Below are positions 8,112-14,042 of a stretch of DNA of 64,000 bases, piece after piece. Position 1 is the first letter of the stretch; every line of letters starts with the position of its first letter. This DNA is from an uncultured Eisenbergiella sp. (GTDB lineage Bacteria > Bacillota > Clostridia > Lachnospirales > Lachnospiraceae): contig CAJUEL010000023.1 in assembly GCA_910585455.1 (NCBI GenBank), positions 1-64,000 of the forward strand, given 5' to 3'. The notes under the pieces are model-generated. The model saw nothing but the letters and a program-made list of their open reading frames with translations. It made no database searches and had not been told where the DNA came from. Made by a program: the position numbers and the translations under genes.

Positions 8112-8140
8112 ATGACAAACAGGAATAAGTACGCTATAAT
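8112..8140 (+). promoter_or_regulatory. Sigma-A promoter of the first DUF3791/DUF3990 cassette
   Basis: ATGACA and a perfect TATAAT are 17 bp apart. The first gene starts about 50 bp later behind AGGAGGG. The three following genes overlap, so one transcript is likely. Confidence 0.65.
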
Positions 8141-8190
8141 AGAGATAGTAGCTACCATATGCCGTATGATTATTACAGGAGGGACTATTT

Positions 8191-8430
8191 ATGATACCGA
8201 ATGAAAAAATCAAAAACTCCAGCGAGTTGGAATTTGTCATATTCTGCATCGAAAACGTCGCAGCAAGACTGGACGTAAATGCAGAAAGGGTCTACAATGC
8301 ATTTACCGGAATAAGCGATATTTTGTATGGTTACATCGTACCGGAATATGAAGTCCTGCACACCCAGAGCCGGGAATATATTATAAACGACCTCCTTGAT
8401 GTAATGAAAGAAAGGGGGATTCAAGTATGA
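8191..8430 (+). CDS. DUF3791 small protein (possible partner of DUF3990)
   Basis: A 79-residue helical protein. The ELEFVIFCIENVAARLDVNAERVYNAF segment and the C-terminal YEVLHTQSREYIINDLLDVMKERGI match DUF3791 as I know it. These small proteins are usually coded next to a DUF3990 protein. The ATG follows AGGAGGG. Its stop overlaps the next start by ATGA, indicating translational coupling. I infer an antitoxin or specificity partner role from gene pairing only; no biochemical role is shown by the sequence. Confidence 0.7.
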   Translation: MIPNEKIKNSSELEFVIFCIENVAARLDVNAERVYNAFTGISDILYGYIVPEYEVLHTQSREYIINDLLDVMKERGIQV

Positions 8431-8687
8431 TTCTTTATCACGGTTCCTGGCTGGAAATCGCCAGACCGGATTTGACCCACTCTCGCCCCAATGTAGATTT
8501 CGGGCGTGGCTTTTATGTTACTCCTCTGTATGAACAGGCGGTCAAGTGGTGTGGCAAATTCAAGCGTCGTGGGAAAGACGGAATCATTTCCCGGTATATG
8601 TTCGATGAAAAACCGAACCTGCAAATCTGTTTCCGTACAGAGAAAGCGCTGGCACTCTTGTGCTTTGAAGGGAGCAAAACAGTATGA
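8427..8687 (+). CDS. DUF3990 protein with internal deletion, probably inactive
   Basis: Only 86 residues, against 157 for the relative at 13030. The N-terminal part (MILYHGS ... VDFGRGFYVTPLYEQAVKW) and the last 20 residues (QICFRTEKALALLCFEGSKTV region) both align to the full-length protein. About 64 residues between them are missing in frame, including the YDIV-GP-AND block. DUF3990 is, to my recollection, grouped with ADP-ribosyltransferase-like folds, and the YHGS and GFYVT motifs suit that. Without the middle the fold can hardly be complete, so this is probably a decayed toxin-like gene kept in an intact overlapping operon. Confidence 0.7.
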   Translation: MILYHGSWLEIARPDLTHSRPNVDFGRGFYVTPLYEQAVKWCGKFKRRGKDGIISRYMFDEKPNLQICFRTEKALALLCFEGSKTV

Positions 8688-8893
8688 ATGCAAATCCGAT
8701 TCTGCTTCAAAAAAAATACAGCCGTGTGATCGCATGCTTTGCCAAACGGCAGGACATCTCCTTGGATGCGGCACTGGGCTTCTTCTACCATTCCGAGGTC
8801 TATCAGCTGATGCGGAATGGCATTTCCGATATGCATTGCATGAGTGATGCGTATCTGGCCGAAGAGCTGGTACAGGAATACCATCGCTCTTAA
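8684..8893 (+). CDS. Second DUF3791-like small protein
   Basis: A 69-residue protein overlapping the previous stop by ATGA. The sequence KYSRVIACFAKRQDISLDAALGFFYHSEVYQLMRNGISDMHCMSDAYLAEEL fits the small helical DUF3791 group that flanks DUF3990 genes on either side. It closes a three-gene overlapping unit, followed by a short hairpin-containing gap and a convergent gene. Function is not known; a role as partner of the DUF3990 protein is inferred from its position. Confidence 0.65.
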   Translation: MNANPILLQKKYSRVIACFAKRQDISLDAALGFFYHSEVYQLMRNGISDMHCMSDAYLAEELVQEYHRS

Positions 8894-8962
8894 CAGGTAT
8901 TCCTTCCTGTCGATAAGCCGCCAGGAAGGACTCCTGTCATATTCAGAGTATGCGCAAACATC

Positions 8963-9415
8963 TTACATCTCCCGGATCCTTTCATTGATTTCCCGCAGCT
9001 TTCTCTTCATCGCCATATAGCGCGACGCCCAGATGCCCAGATAAATCAGGAAAAACACTCCCAAATATCCGAGAATCCCCCCCAGGCTGTGCTCCATCCA
9101 GTGCATCAGCCATGCGAGCGGCATCGTAACTGCGGAGAAGAAAATCAAATGAGTCGCCGTCTGACGCAGCAGGCTCCATTCCTCAATGTCCCAGATCACA
9201 GACATTCCGCCACAAAGCGCGCCATACAGCATGGAGCCCAAAAGCTGTACCACCACCGCCCGGATTTCGCTGCCGCATGCCGCTTCCAGTCCGGGCACCA
9301 CCGGATAATATGCCCCGTCTCCATACAGCAGGGAAAACAAAACCGTGATCAGCGTACTGATCGTTACCCCAATAGGCGCTCCCAGTAAACAATACATTAT
9401 GATTCTTTTTTTCAT
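8963..9415 (-). CDS. DUF3021 four-helix membrane protein
   Basis: A 150-residue protein with four hydrophobic segments (about 5-30, 55-75, 85-105 and 115-137) and a charged C-terminal tail (MKRKLREINERI). This is the DUF3021 layout. Such genes nearly always follow a LytTR regulator gene, as here with a 16-bp gap. The pair is thought to form a regulator and membrane modulator unit, but the mechanism is not known. An AAGGAGCGAAAG site precedes the start. Confidence 0.85.
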   Translation of the reverse strand: MKKRIIMYCLLGAPIGVTISTLITVLFSLLYGDGAYYPVVPGLEAACGSEIRAVVVQLLGSMLYGALCGGMSVIWDIEEWSLLRQTATHLIFFSAVTMPLAWLMHWMEHSLGGILGYLGVFFLIYLGIWASRYMAMKRKLREINERIREM

Positions 9416-9431
9416 TCCGCTTTCGCTCCTT

Positions 9432-9872
9432 TCATAATCCCAAAGCCTTTTTAATTTTTGTCACATAGCGTCTGGAAACCCAGGTCGTTGTCCCGTCCTC
9501 CAATGTAACGCCAATCGTGCCGGTAAAGCTTAAGTCAAATTCCTTCACCCTGCGCAGGTTGATGATTTCTGAATTGGAAATCCGGACAAAGCAGCTTTTA
9601 TCCAGCCGTTCCTCCAGCTCATAGAGCCGTAAGCGAACCGTATATTCCCCCTCCGGCATCGCAACGCATACCTTCCCTGATGCGGCATACGCCCGCAGGA
9701 TGGAGTCCTGCTGCAAAATCCATGCCTTTTCTTCCCGGAATCCCACCAGCATTTTCGCAGTGTCCTCCGACAGCCTCCGGATGATGTCCTGTACTTCCTC
9801 TGTCATCTGCGCTGTCAGGATGATAACCTTTGGCTCTTTGCAGCTTTCATCCGTTTTTACCTCGATTTGCAT
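9432..9872 (-). CDS. LytTR-domain transcriptional regulator
   Basis: A 146-residue protein. The C-terminal half (about 50-146) is a LytTR DNA-binding domain: CFVRISNSEIINLRRVKEFDLSFTGTIGVTLEDGTTTWVSRRYVTKIKKALGL. No receiver domain is present. The N-terminal half (MQIEVKTDESCKEPKVIILTAQMTEEVQDIIRRL) is the short domain seen in single-domain LytTR proteins partnered with DUF3021. I chose the ATG at 9872 because AAAGGAGG lies five bases upstream; the longer frame reads into the dyad repeat at 9899. It probably regulates its own operon; its targets cannot be read from here. Confidence 0.88.
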   Translation of the reverse strand: MQIEVKTDESCKEPKVIILTAQMTEEVQDIIRRLSEDTAKMLVGFREEKAWILQQDSILRAYAASGKVCVAMPEGEYTVRLRLYELEERLDKSCFVRISNSEIINLRRVKEFDLSFTGTIGVTLEDGTTTWVSRRYVTKIKKALGL

Positions 9873-9898
9873 ATTCCCTCCTTTCCCGCGCGGTGAAC

Positions 9899-9922
9899 GC
9901 TCAGACCTGGCTGAACTGTTAC
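9899..9922. repeat. Short dyad of the GTAACAGTTCAG family
   Basis: GCTCAGACC and GGCTGAACTGTTACC meet around a short centre just upstream of the lytTR gene. It matches the dyads at 36457-36486 and 55936-55964. Confidence 0.6.
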
Positions 9923-10040
9923 CTTTCGCGTTCTTTATCATCAGTATAGCAATATTTTTCATCCATTCCACAATTTTTCAACAGGTGGTCGCCTGCGAAG
10001 AATAAGTGGCGGTTTTATGGTGGATTTTTATGGGGGATAT

Positions 10041-10143
10041 GGTAAAATAACGATAGATATTTTACCGGCGCCGAGCGAAGCGAGTGTGCATCGCGCAGCG
10101 CACCATGTCTGCATGCAGACATGGTAAAATAACGATAGATATT
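10041..10143. repeat. 21-bp direct repeats flanking a 24-bp palindrome
   Basis: GGTAAAATAACGATAGATATT occurs at 10041-10061 and 10123-10143. Between them are GAGCGAAGCGAGTG-type GC-rich sequence and a perfect 24-bp palindrome at 10102-10125 centred on CTGCATGCAG. Direct repeats flanking a hairpin resemble a small inserted element with its target duplication, though 21 bp is long for that. The rest of the gap holds no gene. Confidence 0.65.
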
Positions 10144-10174
10144 TCAATCTATTCCAGGAAAGGAAGCGCTTCTC

Positions 10175-10492
10175 ATGGCAGGCAGGATTTTAGACGAATC
10201 GCTCATCTATGAAATACTCTCCGTCGTGGAGGAAATACCGGCAGGAAAGGTTGCCTCCTACGGGCAGCTCGCCCGGCTGATCGGCAGGGACAAAAACGCC
10301 CGTCTGGTGGGCAAGGTTTTAAGTATGGCGGACTATTACGGGGAATATCCCTGCCACCGCGTCGTCAACCACGCCGGACGGCCTGCGCCCCATTTTATGG
10401 AACAGAGGCGCTTATTGGAACAGGAAGGTGTGGAATTTGAGAATAATGGCTGCGTTAATATGAAAAAATATCAATGGAATGACCATGAATAA
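10175..10492 (+). CDS. MGMT-family DNA-binding protein (alkyltransferase-like)
   Basis: A 105-residue protein containing only the C-terminal MGMT domain: VEEIPAGKVASYGQLARLIGRDKNARLVGKVLS, then the active-site region YPCHRVVNHAGR. ATL proteins have Trp in place of the Cys; here PCHRV keeps the Cys, so transferase activity cannot be excluded. It would bind O6-alkylguanine in DNA and either repair it or flag it for excision. A full-length methyltransferase follows 29 bp later on the same strand. An AGGAAAGGAAG site precedes the start. Confidence 0.85.
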   Translation: MAGRILDESLIYEILSVVEEIPAGKVASYGQLARLIGRDKNARLVGKVLSMADYYGEYPCHRVVNHAGRPAPHFMEQRRLLEQEGVEFENNGCVNMKKYQWNDHE

Positions 10493-10521
10493 CATTATCC
10501 GTTTCAGAAAGCAGGTGACCT

Positions 10522-11025
10522 ATGTTATACACCACTCATTATGATTCGCCGCTCGGGCAAATTCTTCTGGCGGCGAAGGAAAACGCCCTCGTCGGATTAT
10601 GGTTTGAAGGGCAGAAATATTTCTTATCCGGTTTTGAAGAGGAACGCACAGAAAATCCACAGGATAGCGCCCTTACACAGGCCGTTTTCTGGCTGGACAG
10701 CTATTTTGCGGGAAAACAACCCAGACCGGACGCTCTGCCCCTTTCTCCCGTCGGAAGCAATTTCCGACAGACCGTCTGGAAAATTCTGTGCGAAATCCCC
10801 TACGGCAGCACGATCACTTATGCAAGGGTCGCCCAGCTGGCTGCCAAAAGGCTGGGACTTCCCCACATGTCCGCCCAGGCGGCGGGCGGTGCGGTCGCTC
10901 ACAACCCCATTTCCATCATCATCCCCTGTCACAGAGTGATCGGCTCAAACGGCAGTCTGACCGGATATGCGGGCGGCATTGAGAAAAAAATCCGGCTTCT
11001 GGAGCATGAGGGAGCACAATTTTGA
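10522..11025 (+). CDS. ogt: Methylated-DNA--protein-cysteine methyltransferase
   Basis: A 167-residue suicide DNA-repair enzyme. The N-terminal methyltransferase-like domain (1-85) begins MLYTTHYDSPLGQILLAAKENALVGLWF. The C-terminal domain has VWKILCEIPYGSTITYARVAQLAAKRLG (recognition helix) and IIPCHRVIGSNGSLTGYAGG, with the acceptor Cys in PCHRV. It moves O6-methyl groups from guanine to that Cys. The length is typical of Ogt-type enzymes. It lies downstream of the short MGMT-domain gene and the two likely form an alkylation-repair pair. GCAGGTGA precedes the ATG. Confidence 0.92.
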   Translation: MLYTTHYDSPLGQILLAAKENALVGLWFEGQKYFLSGFEEERTENPQDSALTQAVFWLDSYFAGKQPRPDALPLSPVGSNFRQTVWKILCEIPYGSTITYARVAQLAAKRLGLPHMSAQAAGGAVAHNPISIIIPCHRVIGSNGSLTGYAGGIEKKIRLLEHEGAQF

Positions 11026-11243
11026 AATTCCCTCCGCATCCTTTTTTTCGACAATTTGGAACCCATCCGCAAATCAGGCATACTATTAATGTATGAATGA
11101 AAAACCAGAATATGCTAATTGTCTGAATGGAAATATTGCATTTTTCCGGAATTTTTATCAGGCATTCTGTCCATACTAATCTGGCGCGCCAGGAGCCGGT
11201 GTGCTCTCTTCAAAAAACGCGTGCAATGTAAACGATTATTTGC

Positions 11244-11249
11244 TATAAT
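11244..11249 (+). promoter_or_regulatory. Extended -10 promoter of the reoM-murA operon
   Basis: TGCTATAATG holds a perfect -10 hexamer with the TGN extension; no good -35 is apparent. It lies 99 bp upstream of the reoM-like start codon. Confidence 0.55.
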
Positions 11250-11302
11250 GAGCGTTAGCGAGAAGGGTGGAAGTGTTCCCCCTGCGAGCGGCGAGTGGCA
11301 TT

Positions 11303-11322
11303 CACAGGCGCCGGCGCCTGTG
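11303..11322 (+). promoter_or_regulatory. Perfect 20-bp palindrome in the reoM-murA leader
   Basis: CACAGGCGCCGGCGCCTGTG is a perfect palindrome between the putative promoter and the ribosome site, ending 18 bp before GGAGG. It may be an operator or a leader hairpin. No U-run follows, so a simple terminator is unlikely. The rest of 11026-11347 holds GAGCG/GCGAG-type GC-rich repeats and no gene. Confidence 0.5.
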
Positions 11323-11347
11323 ACAATTGGGCGTTATGGAGGATGCT

Positions 11348-11608
11348 ATGCAAAATGAGCAAACAGAATGCTTTGGCAGTGGATTCCATCCGGACTACCA
11401 ACAGCTTTCCGGGGATTTTCTCAAAATATGCTCCGGAATCAGGGAAAAAGGGTATCGGGTCAGCGATCAGTTGATTGGTTATTTGCTTTCAAGAGATCCT
11501 TCCTACATTACCAAGAATAACGATGCAAGAAAACTGATTTTAAAATATGATGTGGATATTCTTCTGGATTTTTTAATTCAAAATTATTTAAACGGGAAGG
11601 AAATCTGA
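11348..11608 (+). CDS. reoM: ReoM/IreB-family regulatory phosphoprotein
   Basis: An 86-residue protein of the UPF0297/IreB/ReoM family. The core REKGYRVSDQLIGYLLSRDPSYITKNNDARKLILKYDVDILLDFLIQNYL follows the family pattern (GYLLSGDPAYIPRHNDAR). Near the N-terminus, QT at residues 5-6 matches the Thr that PASTA kinases phosphorylate in Listeria ReoM. ReoM controls ClpCP-dependent degradation of MurA. Here murA is the next gene, three bases away. The ATG at 11348 is chosen because GGAGG lies five bases upstream; a TTG start at 11327 is less likely. RDPSYITKNNDAR departs somewhat from consensus, so this may be a specialised paralog rather than the housekeeping copy. Confidence 0.85.
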   Translation: MQNEQTECFGSGFHPDYQQLSGDFLKICSGIREKGYRVSDQLIGYLLSRDPSYITKNNDARKLILKYDVDILLDFLIQNYLNGKEI

Positions 11609-11611
11609 TAA

Positions 11612-12880
11612 ATGAGTCGTGATAACAGACATTTTTATATTACCGGCGGAAAAAAGCTCAGCGGCGAGGTGACGATAGAGGGCTCCAAAAATTCAACTCT
11701 GGTATGCATGGCTGCCGCCTGCCTGGCGGATGAGGATTCTGTCGTCACGCTGACAAATGTGCCGGATATTTCCGATGTGGGCGTGATGTCTGAAATACTG
11801 AGAACTTTAGGGAAAAAAATCACCTGCAGGGACGGCATCATGGAAATCAGCGGCAGGCTGGAATTTGCGGAAATTCCCAGGACGCTCACCGGGGCGATCC
11901 GGGGCTCCGTATATTGTCTGGGTCTGATGATCGGCATGCTCGGGAAGGTCTATCTGGGACTGCCGGGAGGCGACCGGATCGGCGACCGCCCGATCGATAT
12001 TCATTTAGACAGCCTGGAATCCATGGGCATGAAATATGAGCTCAAGGGCGGCGTCATCCTGGCATCCGCCCCCGAGGGCTTACAGGGGCGCAGCATTTTC
12101 CTGCGTTTTCCCAGCGTGGGCGCCACCTGCAACGTCATTCTCGCAGCGGCGCGGGCGTCCGGCAAAACGGTGATCAGCAACTGCGCCAAGGAGCCGGAAA
12201 TCGTGGATCTGGCAAACCTGATGTCAGAAATGGGCATCAAGGTGATCGGCGCCGGTTCCGACAAAATCATCATTTACGGCGCCGAAAAGACAACCTGCCG
12301 CGTCACCCATGAGGTGATCTCTGACCGCATCGAAACCGGTGTATTTCTCACCGCCGTTTCCATCACCGGCGGAGAAGCCGTCATCAAAAACTGCGTCCCT
12401 TATCACAGCTATCCCCTGCTTTCCGTCCTCGAACGGGCAGGTATCAAAATCGAATCGGGCGACAGTGAGATTTACGTTCGCGGAAGTGATCAGATTCGTC
12501 CCATGAAGGTCACCACCATGCCCTTTCCCGGCGTTGCCACGGATATGCAGCCCCTGCTGACCGTCCTCGCCCTGAAGGCGGACGGGGAATCGCAGATCAC
12601 GGACCTGGTGTTTCCGGACCGTTTTTCGTACATTTATGAGCTTAAAAAAATGGGAGCCTATGTGGAGCACCGGGGCAATACGGTGCGGGTGATCGGCGGA
12701 AAGGAATTAAACGGTATTTCCGTCACCGGAAATGATATCCGCGCTGTCACCGCCCTGATCTGCGCCGGACTCATCGCGGGCGATATCACGGAGGTGGAGG
12801 GCATGGCGCATATCGAAAGAGGCTATAAGGATTTTATCCCCAAGCTGAACAGCCTGGGGGCACATATTGATGTATATTGA
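11612..12880 (+). CDS. murA: UDP-GlcNAc 1-carboxyvinyltransferase with Asp at the catalytic Cys position
   Basis: A 422-residue protein of the EPSP synthase fold. It transfers enolpyruvate from PEP to UDP-GlcNAc in the first committed step of peptidoglycan synthesis. Lys26-Asn27 (EGSKNS) match the substrate-binding K22/N23 of E. coli MurA. The loop LPGGDRIGDRP holds Asp121 where most enzymes have the fosfomycin-reactive Cys115, while Arg126 matches R120. Asp at this site is known from mycobacteria and chlamydiae and gives fosfomycin insensitivity, so resistance is predicted. The C-terminal FPGVATDMQPLLTVLA and the ERGYKDF end are typical. It is coupled to the reoM-like gene. Whether it is the only MurA of the cell cannot be told from this window. 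Confidence 0.92.
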   Translation: MSRDNRHFYITGGKKLSGEVTIEGSKNSTLVCMAAACLADEDSVVTLTNVPDISDVGVMSEILRTLGKKITCRDGIMEISGRLEFAEIPRTLTGAIRGSVYCLGLMIGMLGKVYLGLPGGDRIGDRPIDIHLDSLESMGMKYELKGGVILASAPEGLQGRSIFLRFPSVGATCNVILAAARASGKTVISNCAKEPEIVDLANLMSEMGIKVIGAGSDKIIIYGAEKTTCRVTHEVISDRIETGVFLTAVSITGGEAVIKNCVPYHSYPLLSVLERAGIKIESGDSEIYVRGSDQIRPMKVTTMPFPGVATDMQPLLTVLALKADGESQITDLVFPDRFSYIYELKKMGAYVEHRGNTVRVIGGKELNGISVTGNDIRAVTALICAGLIAGDITEVEGMAHIERGYKDFIPKLNSLGAHIDVY

Positions 12881-12942
12881 TATTTTTCTGATAAAATGAA
12901 TCATACAATAGCGAATGATGGCGGTTTGCCGTTTCCCCGCTG

Positions 12943-12988
12943 CCGCCGCCTGTCGGGCACTGGCAAAATGCAGGGCGCAAGGCGGCGG
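12943..12988 (+). terminator. GC-rich hairpin after murA
   Basis: CCGCCGCCT and AGGCGGCGG form a 9-bp stem around a 28-base loop. No U-run follows, so terminator function is uncertain. The rest of the gap to 13029 shows nothing else. Confidence 0.35.
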
Positions 12989-13029
12989 TAAATTCTAATC
13001 TGTAATAAGGAAGTTTGGGGGATAAATAC

Positions 13030-13503
13030 ATGATTCTCTATCATGCAAGTAAAGAAATCGTTGAATTTCCAGAAGTGAGAAAGACAAGATATACAAAAGA
13101 TTTCTCATGGGGCTTTTATTGTACGGCTGATTTTAAGCAGGCGGTGAGATGGGCCAACCGTGGAGATGGAAATCCGATAATCAATTACTATTCCTATGAA
13201 CAGAAAGAAGAATTGTCTATCCTGAAATTTGACAGTATGACGGATGAATGGTTGAATTTTATTGCAAAGTGCCGAAGTGGGGAAACACATCCTTATGATA
13301 TTGTTGAGGGACCAATGGCGAATGATACAATTTGGAATTATGTGAATGACTTTCTTTCGGGCAGAATAAGCCGTAGGCAGTTCTGGATAATGGCAGAGTT
13401 CAAATATCCAACTCATCAGATAAGCTTTCATACATTATCAGCGCTCAATTGTTTAACATTTGACAGGAGTGAAATTGTTTATGACGGAAAAAGAAAAGAA
13501 TGA
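13030..13503 (+). CDS. DUF3990 protein, full length (ADP-ribosyltransferase-like, putative toxin)
   Basis: A 157-residue protein. Visible motifs are MILYHAS (2-7), the WGFYCTADFKQAVRWA block (27-42), YDIVEGPMANDTIWNYVNDFLSGRIS (89-114) and QISFHTLSALNCLTF (130-144). This is the complete DUF3990 layout. The YHxS start, the G-F-Y-x-T strand and the late Q-x-S-F-H-T block resemble ADP-ribosyltransferase folds. No activity is proven. The ATG at 13030 is preferred over a TTG at 13015; GGGGG lies eight bases upstream. The next gene overlaps by 23 bp. The DNA is AT-richer than murA upstream, which suggests transfer. A toxin with the following gene as partner is inference. Confidence 0.75.
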   Translation: MILYHASKEIVEFPEVRKTRYTKDFSWGFYCTADFKQAVRWANRGDGNPIINYYSYEQKEELSILKFDSMTDEWLNFIAKCRSGETHPYDIVEGPMANDTIWNYVNDFLSGRISRRQFWIMAEFKYPTHQISFHTLSALNCLTFDRSEIVYDGKRKE

Positions 13504-13924
13504 TTTTTTTTATGTTTGTTCCTTAATTGAATACGTTGCGCGCCAGACACAAAACAGACGGGGAGTTATTGTAAAAATATTAGGAAAAGAAGGTATTGAA
13601 AAGCAACTGTATGATGCGGAAGTAAATCATTGCCTTTCTTTTGAACAGGTGAGCGATGAATTAATTGAGCATTATAAAATCCAGGAAGGCGATTTTGACA
13701 CAATAACAGGGTGCAAATATACGGTTCCCAGCTACCTTGATATTGGTAAATTATATAGCATTATGATTGAAGACTGTGCCGAACCCGGAAAAGAAGTTGA
13801 AGAGTTGCTAAAAATTTTCGCGTCCTTTATAAGCGATAAGATATCGAATTTTCAAACGGATGTATATTATCAAAATCCGAACTATCTGGAATGTTCGTAT
13901 AAGGCTGGCTATTTATTAGATTAA
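13481..13924 (+). CDS. DUF3791-like N-terminus with extra C-terminal domain; partner of DUF3990
   Basis: A 147-residue protein. The N-terminal 65 residues (FFYVCSLIEYVARQTQNRRGVIVKILGKEGIEKQLYDAEVNHCLSFEQV) match the small helical DUF3791 type seen at 8191. The second half (YTVPSYLDIGKLYSIMIEDCAEPG ... ISNFQTDVYYQNPNYLECSYKAGYLL) is a separate domain I do not recognise. It overlaps the DUF3990 gene, so the two are translationally coupled. AGGAG precedes ATG 13481; the 13460 start has no comparable site. A strong bidirectional terminator follows. Antitoxin or guide role is inferred from pairing only. Confidence 0.65.
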   Translation: MTEKEKNDFFYVCSLIEYVARQTQNRRGVIVKILGKEGIEKQLYDAEVNHCLSFEQVSDELIEHYKIQEGDFDTITGCKYTVPSYLDIGKLYSIMIEDCAEPGKEVEELLKIFASFISDKISNFQTDVYYQNPNYLECSYKAGYLLD

Positions 13925-13936
13925 GAAGGTTTATGT

Positions 13937-13981
13937 AAAAATCGCTGTAGCCTTGTAAACACAAGGGATACAGCGATTTTA
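13937..13981. terminator. Bidirectional rho-independent terminator
   Basis: AAAATCGCTGTA-CCTTGT and ACAAGG-TACAGCGATTTT form a long stem with an AAAC loop, flanked by A-run and T-run. It serves the converging DUF3990/DUF3791 and ABC transporter operons. Confidence 0.85.
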
Positions 13982-14042
13982 TTCTGCTCAAACTATCAAA
14001 GGCAGAATTATAGTATTTTTAAAAAACATTTTTCTTCCTCCC

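Noticed and set aside
11119..11358. 79-codon ORF upstream of the reoM-like gene
   Set aside because: No ribosome site, and it spans the promoter and the 20-bp palindrome.
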